A stretch of DNA of 44,087 nucleotides, taken from Rubrivivax sp. GTDB taxonomy: Bacteria > Pseudomonadota > Gammaproteobacteria > Burkholderiales > Burkholderiaceae_C. The stretch covers positions 1 through 44,087 of the forward strand of contig JAHECC010000013.1 in NCBI GenBank assembly GCA_024641965.1, read 5' to 3'. Below are positions 28,900-37,383 of this stretch, piece by piece. Below the pieces are notes generated by a model. That model was not told the DNA's origin and searched no databases. It saw only the letters and a program-made list of their open reading frames with translations. Numbering within the stretch: position 1 is the first letter of the stretch; each line of letters opens with the position of its first letter. The translations under genes were made by a program, and so were the position numbers.

Positions 28900-29101
28900 G
28901 GAACCGAAAGATCGGCGATGTTAGGCGCTCAAGGGCGACGGGCTCGGTTCGGCCTGAGCCTGCATTGTGATATTGGTTGCTACGGCGGGGCAGATCAAGC
29001 ATCCATCGCAGATGCCTCGCTTTTCCCCCTAGTTTGAATGATGCATCCGTGATAACCGGTGTCAGCCTGAAGAATGCGCGCGCGGCGTCGACAATTCACC
29101 G

Positions 29102-30337
29102 ATGCAAGACTTCGACGCTATCGTGATCGGCGCGGGTGCGGCCGGCATGTTCTGTGCCGGCATTGCTGGCCAGCGCGGCTTGCGGACGCTCCTGCTCGAC
29201 CACGCACCCAAGGTGGCGGAGAAGATCCGCATCTCGGGTGGTGGCCGCTGCAACTTCACCAATCTGGGCTGCAGTGCCGCCAACTTCCTGTCGGAGAACC
29301 CCGCCTTCTGCCGCTCGGCGCTGGCCCGCTACCGTCCCGCGGATTTCGTCGCACTGCTGCAACGCCACGGCATCCCGTTTCACGAGAAGCATCGCGGCCA
29401 ACTGTTCTGCGACGGCTCGGCGCAGGCCGTGATCACCATGCTGCTGGCCGAATGCGCGACCGGCAACGTCGAGCACTGGCAGCCTTGCAGGACACTGGCG
29501 GTGCGCCATGGCAGCGACGGCTTCGAAGTCGATTCCGAACGCGGCGTGGTGCGAGCGGCCCGGCTGGTGGTGGCCACCGGCGGGCTGTCGATCCCCAAGA
29601 TCGGCGCCAGTGACCTGGGTTACAGGCTGGCGCGTCAGTTCGGGCATCGTGTGGTCGAGCCGCGGCCGGGCCTGGTGCCGTTGACCTTCGATGCTTCGGC
29701 ATGGGCTCCCTTCTCGGGTCTGGCCGGGCTCTCGCTCGAGGTGAACATCGAGGTGGCAGAGGGCAAGGCCAGAGTGCGGTTCAGCGAAGACCTGCTGTTC
29801 ACACATCGCGGGTTGAGCGGGCCCGCCGCGCTGCAAGCGTCGAGCTATTGGCGCGAGGGCTCGGGTCTGCGCATCGACCTGGCGCCGCAGAAGAACTTGG
29901 GCGAGCTGCTGTTGCGGTCCAAATTGGGCTCGCGACGACAACTCGGCAACGAACTGGCCTTGCACCTGCCGCAACGGCTTGCCGAGGCATGGCTGACCCA
30001 ACTGGATATGAGCAGTGAAGCACCCATGCCGCAGTGTCGCGATCGCGACTTGGCCCGGCTGGCCGAGAGCCTACATGCCTGGCAGGCCCGGCCCAGCGGC
30101 AGCGAAGGCTGGCGCAAGGCCGAAGTCACAGTGGGCGGCGTCGACACCCACGATCTGCACAGCCAGGACCTGCAAAGCCGCCATGTGCGCGGCTTGCACT
30201 TCATCGGCGAGGTGGTGGACGTGACCGGCTGGCTGGGCGGCTACAACTTCCAGTGGGCCTGGGCGAGCGCCGCGGCCTGCGCCCTTGCTCTCGAGCCGAG
30301 CGGGCGGACGCAGACCAGCGCGACCATTTCAGGCTAG
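29102..30337 (+). CDS. BaiN/HI0933-family FAD-dependent oxidoreductase
   Basis: The 411-residue flavoprotein is of the HI0933/YhiN/BaiN family. The Rossmann FAD motif VIGAGAAGMFCAGIAG is at residues 8-23. ISGGGRCNFTN (about 44-54) and a second GD-type region near the C-terminus (GEVVDVTGWLGGYNFQWAWASG-like) are characteristic. The family is widespread but its reaction is generally unknown outside bile-acid BaiN. It is divergent from the GGDEF gene, and rpsU follows with its own promoter. Confidence 0.9.
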   Translation: MQDFDAIVIGAGAAGMFCAGIAGQRGLRTLLLDHAPKVAEKIRISGGGRCNFTNLGCSAANFLSENPAFCRSALARYRPADFVALLQRHGIPFHEKHRGQLFCDGSAQAVITMLLAECATGNVEHWQPCRTLAVRHGSDGFEVDSERGVVRAARLVVATGGLSIPKIGASDLGYRLARQFGHRVVEPRPGLVPLTFDASAWAPFSGLAGLSLEVNIEVAEGKARVRFSEDLLFTHRGLSGPAALQASSYWREGSGLRIDLAPQKNLGELLLRSKLGSRRQLGNELALHLPQRLAEAWLTQLDMSSEAPMPQCRDRDLARLAESLHAWQARPSGSEGWRKAEVTVGGVDTHDLHSQDLQSRHVRGLHFIGEVVDVTGWLGGYNFQWAWASAAACALALEPSGRTQTSATISG

Positions 30338-30340
30338 AAT
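30335..30340 (+). promoter_or_regulatory. rpsU promoter -10 box
   Basis: TAGAAT overlaps the 3' end of the flavoprotein gene (last codon and stop). It implies a start near 30347 and an rpsU leader of about 100 bases. No strong -35 is visible. Confidence 0.45.
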
Positions 30341-30352
30341 GCGCGTTTTGCT

Positions 30353-30369
30353 GCCAAGCGTGGCTTGGC
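30353..30369 (+). promoter_or_regulatory. Hairpin at the 5' end of the rpsU leader
   Basis: GCCAAGC-GTG-GCTTGGC is a perfect 7-bp stem with a 3-base loop, just downstream of the predicted transcription start. A further GC-rich palindrome (GGGCCCGGGCCC, about 30385-30396) follows. These may stabilise the rpsU mRNA or take part in autogenous control; function is inferred. Confidence 0.4.
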
Positions 30370-30449
30370 TGATCGCCCCATGCGGGCCCGGGCCCCGGCC
30401 ACAGTTGGGTTTGCGCTCCGACACCCCCACAGAAAGTCATTGAGGATTC

Positions 30450-30662
30450 ATGACCACGATTCGCGTCAAAGAAAACGAGCCCTTCGACGTCGCCCTGCGC
30501 CGCTTCAAGCGCACCATCGAGAAGATCGGCCTGCTGACCGAGCTTCGCGCACGCGAGTTCTACGAAAAACCCACCTCCGAGCGCAAGCGCAAGAAGGCGG
30601 CGGCAGTGAAGCGGCACTACAAGCGCGTGCGCAGCATGCAGCTGCCGAAAAAGCTCTTCTGA
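30450..30662 (+). CDS. rpsU: 30S ribosomal protein S21
   Basis: The 70-residue small-subunit protein joins late and aids initiation with structured mRNAs. The sequence [20 protein letters not shown] and the basic [20 protein letters not shown] match the family end to end. A GAGG ribosome-binding site precedes the ATG. A hairpin terminator follows at 30687-30724, before the YqeY gene. Confidence 0.97.
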   Translation: MTTIRVKENEPFDVALRRFKRTIEKIGLLTELRAREFYEKPTSERKRKKAAAVKRHYKRVRSMQLPKKLF

Positions 30663-30686
30663 CGCCGCAACAGCCACATCCCACGA

Positions 30687-30724
30687 GCCCGCAGGCGAAG
30701 GCCGCTGCGGGCTTGTTCGTTTGT
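30687..30724 (+). terminator. Rho-independent terminator after rpsU
   Basis: GCCCGCAG (30687-30694) pairs with CTGCGGGC (30705-30712) around a 10-base loop and is followed by the T-rich run TTGTTCGTTTGT. It lies between rpsU and yqeY and could attenuate read-through into yqeY. Confidence 0.65.
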
Positions 30725-30738
30725 CTAGAGACATCGAC

Positions 30739-31185
30739 ATGAGCCTGAAGGACCGCGTCACCGAGGATATGAAGGCCGCCATGCGCGCCAGGGACGCGCA
30801 GCGCCTTTCGACCATCCGCATGCTGCTGGCCGCCTGCAAGCAGCGCGAGGTGGACGAACGTATCGAGCTCGACGACGCCGCGGTGATCGGTCTGGTGGAC
30901 AAGTTGATCAAGCAGCGTAAGGACTCCATCACGGCCTTCGAGCAAGGCGGCCGCGCCGACCTGGTGGCCAAGGAAAGCGCCGAAATCGACGTACTGCAGA
31001 CCTATCTGCCGCAACGCCTGGGTGCCGAAGAGGTCACGCAGGCCGTGGCCGCGATGGTGGCCGAGCTCGGCGCCTCGGGCCCCGGCGACATGGGCAAGGT
31101 GATGGCGGCAGCCAAGGCGCGCTTCGCCGGCAAAGCCGACATGGCGATGGTGTCGGCCGTAGTCAAACAAGCCCTGACCCACTAG
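30739..31185 (+). CDS. GatB/YqeY domain protein
   Basis: The 148-residue protein is a stand-alone YqeY domain, related to the tRNA-binding tail of GatB. The pattern SLKDRVTEDMKAAMRARD, LSTIRMLLAACKQRE and the end GDMGKVMAAAKARFAGKADM are family-typical. The ATG at 30739 is preferred to an in-frame TTG six codons earlier. The rpsU-yqeY order (often followed by dnaG) is conserved in many bacteria. Its molecular role is not established. Confidence 0.92.
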   Translation: MSLKDRVTEDMKAAMRARDAQRLSTIRMLLAACKQREVDERIELDDAAVIGLVDKLIKQRKDSITAFEQGGRADLVAKESAEIDVLQTYLPQRLGAEEVTQAVAAMVAELGASGPGDMGKVMAAAKARFAGKADMAMVSAVVKQALTH

Positions 31186-31195
31186 GCTCTCGGAA

Positions 31196-31543
31196 ATGAA
31201 CACCTCCTTGTCCATTCAAGCCATCGCGGCCGACGTCTGTGTCGCGCCCCAACTCGACGCTCAGGCCATGGCCGAGGCCGCGCGTGCCGGCTTTCGCAGC
31301 GTGGTCAACAACCGGCCCGATTTCGAGGAGGGCGCCACACAGCCCACCAGCAACGACATCGAGACCGCGGCCAAGGCTGCGGGCCTGGAATACCGCTACC
31401 TGCCGGTCAGCCCGTCCCATCAGACGCCGCAGGATGCCGCCGCCATGGCACAGCTGTTGCATGAGTTGCCTCGGCCCGTGCTGTTGTTCTGCCGCAGCGG
31501 TGGCCGCTCGACGCGTCTTTATCGGCTGGCCACACAAGCCTGA
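31196..31543 (+). CDS. TIGR01244-type rhodanese/dual-specificity phosphatase-like protein (DUF442)
   Basis: The 115-residue small domain is related to the sulfurtransferase/phosphatase half of Blh-like proteins. GFRSVVNNRPDFEEG, YLPVSPSH and the Cys-containing loop FCRSGGRST (about residues 98-106) are characteristic. The cysteine could carry persulfide or act as a phosphatase nucleophile. It starts 10 bases after yqeY. The last residues (RLYRLATQA) are shorter than in some homologues. Confidence 0.82.
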   Translation: MNTSLSIQAIAADVCVAPQLDAQAMAEAARAGFRSVVNNRPDFEEGATQPTSNDIETAAKAAGLEYRYLPVSPSHQTPQDAAAMAQLLHELPRPVLLFCRSGGRSTRLYRLATQA

Positions 31544-31611
31544 GTGCTTTCCCTAGGGCAGGGCTTGTTTGCCTTGGATCGGCAGCGCAAGTCCGTACAG
31601 TTCAGCCTCCT

Positions 31612-31646
31612 CCCGGCACAGCGTCCATGGCTGGCACGATGCCGGG
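31612..31646 (+). promoter_or_regulatory. Inverted repeat in the TRAP operon leader
   Basis: CCCGGCA (31612-31618) pairs with TGCCGGG (31640-31646) around a 21-base loop, 36 bases upstream of the first TRAP gene. It may be an operator or an mRNA leader hairpin. No further features are evident in the 138-base gap 31544-31681. Confidence 0.3.
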
Positions 31647-31681
31647 ATGAATGCTGACAAGCACGATCACGGAGACCACCC

Positions 31682-32284
31682 TTGGGCGCCTTGTTGAAAC
31701 TATCGAGCGGTGTCGACGCCATCAGCGGTCGAATCGGCAACTTCATCCGCTGGCTGGTGCTGGCTTCGGTGCTGATCAGCGCCGGCAACGCCATCGTGCG
31801 CAAGCTCTTCAACACCAGCTCGAACAGCTTCCTGGAGATCCAGTGGTACCTGTTCGCCGCGGTGTTCATGCTCGGCGCCGGCTTCGCCTTCCTGCGCAAC
31901 GTGCATGTGCGCATCGACTTCATCTCGAACAAGCTGACCAAGCGCACCAACGCCATCATCGACGCGGCTGGCATCGTGCTCTTCATCATCCCGCTTTGCG
32001 TGATCATGATCGACCTGGGCTGGCCGTTGTTCTACACCGCCTGGCAGACAGGTGAGGTGTCCTCCAATGCGGGTGGGCTGATCCGCTGGCCGGTGATGCT
32101 GCTCATCCCGGTCGGTTTCGCGCTGCTGATGCTGCAGGCGGCGTCTGAACTGATCAAGCGCCTGGCCTACCTGGGCGGCGCCATCGAAGAACCGATCAGC
32201 CCCGACCCCAGTCAGTCCGCTGCGGAGCCGCAGGATGAGGAAGCGGCCGAATCAACAGTCAAACCCGACACGCAGGGGCGTTGA
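31682..32284 (+). CDS. TRAP transporter small permease subunit (DctQ-like)
   Basis: The 200-residue inner-membrane subunit has four hydrophobic segments at about 22-40, 55-75, 98-120 and 135-155, as expected for DctQ. The conserved LEIQWYLFAAVFMLGAGFAF and NVHVRIDF match the family. The C-terminal 35 residues are acidic and Pro/Glu-rich. The start is a TTG, supported by a GGAG ribosome-binding site (31671-31674) seven bases upstream. The large permease gene begins directly after the stop. Confidence 0.88.
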   Translation: MGALLKLSSGVDAISGRIGNFIRWLVLASVLISAGNAIVRKLFNTSSNSFLEIQWYLFAAVFMLGAGFAFLRNVHVRIDFISNKLTKRTNAIIDAAGIVLFIIPLCVIMIDLGWPLFYTAWQTGEVSSNAGGLIRWPVMLLIPVGFALLMLQAASELIKRLAYLGGAIEEPISPDPSQSAAEPQDEEAAESTVKPDTQGR

Positions 32285-34084
32285 ATGAGTGCCTTCATCG
32301 CCCAGAACTTCGTCCCGATGCTCTTCGCGGGGTTGTTCGTGTTCCTGCTGTCCGGCATTCCGGTGGCCTTCGGCCTGGCGGCTACCGGCCTGCTTTTCGG
32401 TTTCGTCGGCATGGAAGCCGGGCTGTTCAACAGCAACCTGTTCCAGGCCCTGCCCTTGCGCGTGTTCGGCATCATGCAGAACGACACGCTGCTGGCGATC
32501 CCCTTCTTCACCTTCATGGGCATCATCCTCGAGCGCTCGGGCATGGCCGAGGACCTGCTCGAGACCGTGGGCCAGGTGTTCGGCCCGGTGCGCGGCGGCC
32601 TGGCGATCGCGGTGATCCTGGTTGGCGCACTGCTCGCTGCGACCACCGGCGTGGTTGCCGCTGCCGTGATCTCGATGGGCCTGATCTCACTGCCCATCAT
32701 GCTGCGCTATGGCTACAACCGCACCGTCGCGATGGGCGCCATCACCGCGTCGGGCACGCTGGCGCAAGCCATTCCACCGTCGCTGGTGCTGATCGTCATG
32801 GCCGATCAGCTCGGCCGCTCGGTGGGCGACCTGTACGCCGGTGCCCTGATCCCCGGCTTGATGACCGTCGGCCTGTATCTGCTGTACATCGTGATCATCG
32901 CCATCGTCAAGCCACGGTGGGTGCCGGCATTGCCGCAAGAGGCACGCATCTACCGTGAAAAGAACGGCGCCAGCGGTCACATTTCGCTGGTGCTGCTGTT
33001 CGTACTGTGCGCCGTCGCGGGTTTCACCTGGTCGAAGTTCCACGAAGGCATCATCAACCCGATGATCGAGCGCAGCCTGCCGGCACCGGGCGACGAGATC
33101 TTCATCATGTCGATGACAGTGGCCTCGGTCCTGGCGCTCGCGCTGGCACTGGTGAACAAGCTGTTGGGCATCGGCTTGCTGTCGCGCCTGACCGAGCGCG
33201 TGACCTTCGTGCTGATCCCACCGTTGGTACTGATCTTCCTGGTACTGGGCACGATCTTCCTCGGCATCGCCACGCCGACCGAAGGTGGCGCGATGGGTGC
33301 GCTGGGTGCGCTGATCATGGCCGTCTCGCACGGCAAGCTGAGCAAGAAGCTGCTGGTGCAGGCGCTGGACAACACGACGCGGTTGTCGTGTTTCGTGCTG
33401 TTCATCCTGATCGGCTCCACGGTCTTCAGCTTCACCTTCAATGCCGCCGACGGCCACATCTGGGTCGAGCACCTGTTCGACAAACTGCCCGGCGGCGCAA
33501 TCGGCTTCCTGATCGTCGTCAACCTGCTGATCTTCGTGCTCGGCTTCTTCATCGACTTCTTCGAGATCGCCTTCATCGTCATCCCGATCCTGGCGCCGGT
33601 GGCCGACAAGATGCTGGGGCCGTTGCTGCCGGAGGGAACTCCGCCGAACATGACGCTGGTCTGGTTCGGCGTGATCGTGGCGATGAACCTGCAGACCTCG
33701 TTCCTGACACCGCCCTTCGGCTTTGCGCTGTTCTACCTGCGCAGCGTGGCCGCGAAGGCCGACTACGAGGACCGCATTACCGGCGCCCACATCAAGGCCG
33801 TGACGACGCCGCAGATCTACCGCGGCTCGATCGCATTCATCTTGCTTCAACTGATCATGGTCGCCGCGGTCATCATCTTCCCGAACCTGGTGGTCGGCGG
33901 TGTGGACAAGGGGCCGAAGGTCGATGTCGACAAGGTACTGCAACAACTCGACAACCGCAGCCGCGACCGCATCTCCAATTCGCAGGGCGGCCCGGCGGGC
34001 GGCGAGGCGGGGTCGGCGCCTGCTGCGGACGACCCGATGCGCATGCTGCTCGAATCGATGAAGCGCGATGCCGACAAGAAGTGA
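32285..34084 (+). CDS. TRAP transporter large permease subunit (DctM-like)
   Basis: At 599 residues this is much longer than the usual ~430-residue DctM. Signatures include GIPVAFGLAATGLLFGF, the FFTFMGIILERSGMAEDLL stretch and ATPTEGGAMGALGAL. The extra length comes from an insertion (about 220-310) with additional membrane segments and from a cytoplasmic tail of about 60 residues after the last helix. This longer form matches the 2-oxoacid/mannitol/chloroaromatic-type TRAP subfamily. It uses a sodium gradient, by family knowledge. Its ATG follows the small-subunit stop directly, and a strong terminator follows. Confidence 0.9.
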   Translation: MSAFIAQNFVPMLFAGLFVFLLSGIPVAFGLAATGLLFGFVGMEAGLFNSNLFQALPLRVFGIMQNDTLLAIPFFTFMGIILERSGMAEDLLETVGQVFGPVRGGLAIAVILVGALLAATTGVVAAAVISMGLISLPIMLRYGYNRTVAMGAITASGTLAQAIPPSLVLIVMADQLGRSVGDLYAGALIPGLMTVGLYLLYIVIIAIVKPRWVPALPQEARIYREKNGASGHISLVLLFVLCAVAGFTWSKFHEGIINPMIERSLPAPGDEIFIMSMTVASVLALALALVNKLLGIGLLSRLTERVTFVLIPPLVLIFLVLGTIFLGIATPTEGGAMGALGALIMAVSHGKLSKKLLVQALDNTTRLSCFVLFILIGSTVFSFTFNAADGHIWVEHLFDKLPGGAIGFLIVVNLLIFVLGFFIDFFEIAFIVIPILAPVADKMLGPLLPEGTPPNMTLVWFGVIVAMNLQTSFLTPPFGFALFYLRSVAAKADYEDRITGAHIKAVTTPQIYRGSIAFILLQLIMVAAVIIFPNLVVGGVDKGPKVDVDKVLQQLDNRSRDRISNSQGGPAGGEAGSAPAADDPMRMLLESMKRDADKK

Positions 34085-34114
34085 CGCATGCCTCTTCCGG
34101 CAAGCGCTGGACAA

Positions 34115-34146
34115 CAAAAAAGCCCCGCCGAGGCGGGGCTTTTTGC
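34115..34146. terminator. Bidirectional Rho-independent terminator between TRAP genes
   Basis: AGCCCCGCC (34121-34129) and GGCGGGGCT (34132-34140) form a 9-bp stem with a GA loop. The stem is followed by TTTTT on the plus strand and preceded by AAAAAA, giving a T-tract on the minus strand. It terminates both the plus-strand permease operon and the convergent dctP-like gene. Confidence 0.92.
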
Positions 34147-34169
34147 TGGCCGTGAACGGCCCTTGAAAC

Positions 34170-35252
34170 TCAGAGCTTCTGCGACTGCATGAAGTCGTCG
34201 AAGGCCGACTCCGAGAAGCGGAACCACAGGTTGCCTTCACGCCGGTAGTCCGCGTAGCTGGCATAGATCTTCTTCCATGCCGGGTTGCTGGCACTCAGTT
34301 CGCCATAGATATCTTGCGCCGACTTGAACGCGGCTTCCATCACGTCCTTAGGGAAGCGCACGATCTTGGCTCCGCCAGCCACCAGTTGCTTCAACGCCGC
34401 CGGATTGCGGTAGTCGTATTTGGCCATCATCAACGAGCCGGCCATCGCCGAGGCGTTGGCGATCATCGCCTTGTATTCCGACGGCAGGCCTTCGTAGGCC
34501 TTCTGGTTGACATACAGCGACAGCTGCGGGCCGCCTTCCCACCAACCGGGGTAGTAGTAGAACGGCGCCACCTTGTTGAAGCCGAGCTTCTGGTCGTCGT
34601 ACGGACCGACCCATTCGGCAGCGTCGATCGTGCCCTTTTCCAGCGCCTGGTAGATTTCCCCGCCGGGAATGTTCTGCGGTACCACGCCGATGCGCTCGAG
34701 CACCTTGCCGGCAAAACCCCCGGCGCGGAACTTCAGGCCCTTCAGGTCGGCAACCGACTTGATTTCCTTGCGGTACCAGCCGCCCATCTGAGCGCCGGTG
34801 TTGCCCATCGGGAAGTTGACGATATTGACCTTGGCATAGAACTCGCGCAGCAGCTTCAGGCCGTCGCCGTCGGACATCCAGGCGTTCATCTGGCGATAGT
34901 TCAGGCCGAACGGAATGGCGCAATCGAGCGCGTAGGTCGGGTCCTTGCCGAAGAAGTAGTACGGCGCGGTATTGGCCATCTCGACGGTGCCGTTGCCCAC
35001 GCCGTCGAGCACGCCGAAGGCCGGCATCAGTTCGCCGGCGGCATGGGTGGTGATGGTGAACTTGCCGCCGCTCATCTCGCCGATGGCCTTTGCGAAGTCG
35101 TCGCACACGCCAAACAGCGTGTCCAGCGACTTCGGAAAGCTCGACGCAATGCGCCAGCGAATGGTGGTCTGTGCATGCACGATAGCCGGGGCGGAACCGG
35201 CGGCCAATACGCCAGCCAAGCCGGCACCACGAACAAATAGTCGACGTTCCAT
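34170..35252 (-). CDS. TRAP transporter periplasmic substrate-binding protein (TakP-like)
   Basis: The 360-residue DctP-family binding protein has a twin-arginine signal (MERRLFVRGAGLAG, then a likely cut after VHA at about residue 27), so it is probably exported by Tat. The stretch WVGPYDDQKLGFNKVAPFYYYPG and PGWWEGGPQLSLYVN are typical of the TakP-type receptors for 2-oxoacids. The ATG at 35252 is preferred over one five codons upstream because a GGAG lies nine bases before it. It is convergent with the permease genes rather than in one operon. Substrate is inferred only. Confidence 0.88.
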   Translation of the reverse strand: MERRLFVRGAGLAGVLAAGSAPAIVHAQTTIRWRIASSFPKSLDTLFGVCDDFAKAIGEMSGGKFTITTHAAGELMPAFGVLDGVGNGTVEMANTAPYYFFGKDPTYALDCAIPFGLNYRQMNAWMSDGDGLKLLREFYAKVNIVNFPMGNTGAQMGGWYRKEIKSVADLKGLKFRAGGFAGKVLERIGVVPQNIPGGEIYQALEKGTIDAAEWVGPYDDQKLGFNKVAPFYYYPGWWEGGPQLSLYVNQKAYEGLPSEYKAMIANASAMAGSLMMAKYDYRNPAALKQLVAGGAKIVRFPKDVMEAAFKSAQDIYGELSASNPAWKKIYASYADYRREGNLWFRFSESAFDDFMQSQKL

Positions 35253-35384
35253 TGCATTTATCTCCATATAGATGTTAAGAAAGCGAAGCCAATTCTAGGG
35301 GCTCGCCATCGCGCCGCTTCGCGGTGATTACCCGGGCAGTGCAAACGCCCTGCCACGCAGCCCCGGTTGCAGCTGCGATTCCGC

Positions 35385-36758
35385 CTAGGTTCCGGCCAAT
35401 TTCATGCCCTGGATCAAGAGGGATCCGGTCGACTTGCTGCCCTGGGTGTACACGTCTGCACCGATGGCCACGATGTTCTTGAACATCGTCGGCAGGCTGC
35501 CGGCGATCGTGACCTCGTGCACGGGGAAGGTGATGCGCCCGCCTTCCACCCAGAAGCCGGCCGCGCCGCGCGAGTAGTCGCCGGTCACGTAGTTCACGCC
35601 CTGGCCCATCAGTTCGGTCACGAACAGCCCCCGACCGAGCTTGCGCAACATTGCGTCGAGATCGTCCTCGGGCCGCGTCAGGCGACTGGTCATGGCAAGG
35701 TTCTGCGAGCCCCCGGCATGCCCGGTGGTGTGCAGACCGAGCTTGCGCGCCGAATAACTGGACAGAAAATAGCTGCGCACCACGCCCGCACTGAGCACAT
35801 CGCGCGGCGCGGTGCGCACGCCTTCGTCGTCGAAGGGCGCGCTGCCCTTGCCACGCCGGATGTGCGGGTCCTCGTGGATGTCCACATGCTCGGCCATGAC
35901 CTGCTGGCCCAGGCTGTCGAGCAGGAAACTCGCCTTGCGGTACAGCGCTCCGCCGCTGGTGGCCTGCACGTAAGCGCCGAGCAACCCCGCCGCCACCGGC
36001 GCCTCGAACAGCACCGGCACCCCGCCGGTGGCCACCTTGCGCGACTTCAGGCGCGACAGCGCACGCTCGGCGGCATAACGCCCTACCGCCTCGGGCGCGG
36101 CCAGTTCGCTTGCGTCGCGCATCGAGCTGTACCAGGCATCGCGCTGCATGCCGGAGCCCTTGCCGGCAATCGGCGACACCGAAAGGTAGTGGCGCGAAGT
36201 CGCATAGCCGCCGCGAAAGCCGCGGCTGTTGCCTGACCAGAAATGCGACTGCTGCGCCGACACCGCGGCACCTTCGGAATTGGTGATGCGCCGATCGGTC
36301 GCCATGGCCGCGTCTTCGCAGCGTTTGGCCAATTCGGCCGCGCCGGCGGCGTCGATGTCCCACGGGAAAAACAGGTCGAGCTCGCGCGCCACCTCCTCCC
36401 GTGTCGCCAGGTCCTCGGCGTCCGGCAGGCCGGCCGCCGGGTCTTCTGCGGTGAAACGTGCAATGTCATAAGCCGCGCGCACCGACTGTTCGAGTGCCGC
36501 GGCGGAGAAGTCCGAACTGCTGGCATTGCCGCGCCGCTGGCCGACATACACGCTCACCCCGAGGGACTTGTCGCGATTGCGCTCGACATTCTCGAGTTCG
36601 CCCTTGCGCACCGACACCGACAGGCCCGCAGCTTCGGACACCTCCGCGCTGGCGTCGGTGGCGCCGATGCGGCGGGCCAGCGCCAGGCAATCTTCGACGA
36701 GTTGCTGGAACTGCTCGCGCGGATACGCAAAGCCGCGCTCGGCATGGGGACGGGACAT
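35385..36758 (-). CDS. pmbA: Metalloprotease-like protein PmbA/TldE
   Basis: The 457-residue TldE-family partner of TldD takes part in peptide processing (microcin maturation, CcdA degradation in E. coli). Family landmarks are LSVSVRKGELENVERNRDKSLG near the N-terminus, SSYSARKLGLHTTGHAGGSQN and the C-terminal GIxEGGRITFPVHEVTIAGS-like segment (here VEGGRITFPVHEVTIAG). TldE itself lacks the HExxH motif. The ATG at 36758 has an AGGAGA site upstream. It is divergent from darP, the usual betaproteobacterial arrangement. Confidence 0.93.
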   Translation of the reverse strand: MSRPHAERGFAYPREQFQQLVEDCLALARRIGATDASAEVSEAAGLSVSVRKGELENVERNRDKSLGVSVYVGQRRGNASSSDFSAAALEQSVRAAYDIARFTAEDPAAGLPDAEDLATREEVARELDLFFPWDIDAAGAAELAKRCEDAAMATDRRITNSEGAAVSAQQSHFWSGNSRGFRGGYATSRHYLSVSPIAGKGSGMQRDAWYSSMRDASELAAPEAVGRYAAERALSRLKSRKVATGGVPVLFEAPVAAGLLGAYVQATSGGALYRKASFLLDSLGQQVMAEHVDIHEDPHIRRGKGSAPFDDEGVRTAPRDVLSAGVVRSYFLSSYSARKLGLHTTGHAGGSQNLAMTSRLTRPEDDLDAMLRKLGRGLFVTELMGQGVNYVTGDYSRGAAGFWVEGGRITFPVHEVTIAGSLPTMFKNIVAIGADVYTQGSKSTGSLLIQGMKLAGT

Positions 36759-36834
36759 TCTTCTCCTGGGCGGGTGGTTGACGGGGCGGGCACTATGATA
36801 GCGAGCGACCCTTTGGCCGAAGCCCGCAGCGCCC

Positions 36835-37383
36835 ATGTCCCGACAGACCGACCCGCAGATCAGCCCGCCGGACGAAACGCCCGAAGGCGTTGAAAGCCCA
36901 AGCAAGACAAGGCTGAAGCAGCAATCGCATGACCTGCAGAAACTCGGCATGGCACTGGCCGAACTGTCCGATACGCGGCTCGAGCCGCTGCAGTTGCCTG
37001 AACGGCTGCTCGATGCGCTCGTCATGTTCCGCAACACGCGCACGCACGAAGGCCGCCGGCGCCAGTTGCAATACGTGGGCAAGCTGATGCGCGAGGTGGA
37101 TGCCGAGCCGCTGCGCGAGGCGGTGGCTGAAGCGAAGCTCGGCTCGGCGCGCGATACCTTGTTGTTGCATCAGGCCGAACGCTGGCGCGACGCGCTGCTG
37201 GCCGACGACGACGCGCTGACACGCTGGCTGCATGAACATGCTGATTGCGACACACAGCGACTGCGCAGCCTGGTGCGTGCCGCGCGGCGCGAGGCCGCGC
37301 TGCCGCCGCAGAAGCGCAATCCACGCAACGCGCGTGAGTTGTTCCAGTTCATCCGCCCGCACCTCACAGAGAAAAGCACATGA
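36835..37383 (+). CDS. darP: Ribosome biogenesis factor DarP (YjgA, DUF615)
   Basis: The 182-residue charged, all-helical protein acts in late 50S assembly in E. coli. The conserved SKTRLKQQSHDLQKLGMALAEL and the C-terminal NARELFQFIRPHL segment match. A -10-like TATGAT (36794-36799) lies in the 76-base divergent region with pmbA. The stop overlaps the mog start (ATGA), so the two genes are coupled. Confidence 0.92.
   Translation: MSRQTDPQISPPDETPEGVESPSKTRLKQQSHDLQKLGMALAELSDTRLEPLQLPERLLDALVMFRNTRTHEGRRRQLQYVGKLMREVDAEPLREAVAEAKLGSARDTLLLHQAERWRDALLADDDALTRWLHEHADCDTQRLRSLVRAARREAALPPQKRNPRNARELFQFIRPHLTEKST

Noticed and set aside
32687-34294. 535-codon minus-strand open frame opposite the TRAP large permease
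   Set aside because: Antisense shadow; crosses the bidirectional terminator and is extremely rich in His, Asp, Gln and Arg.
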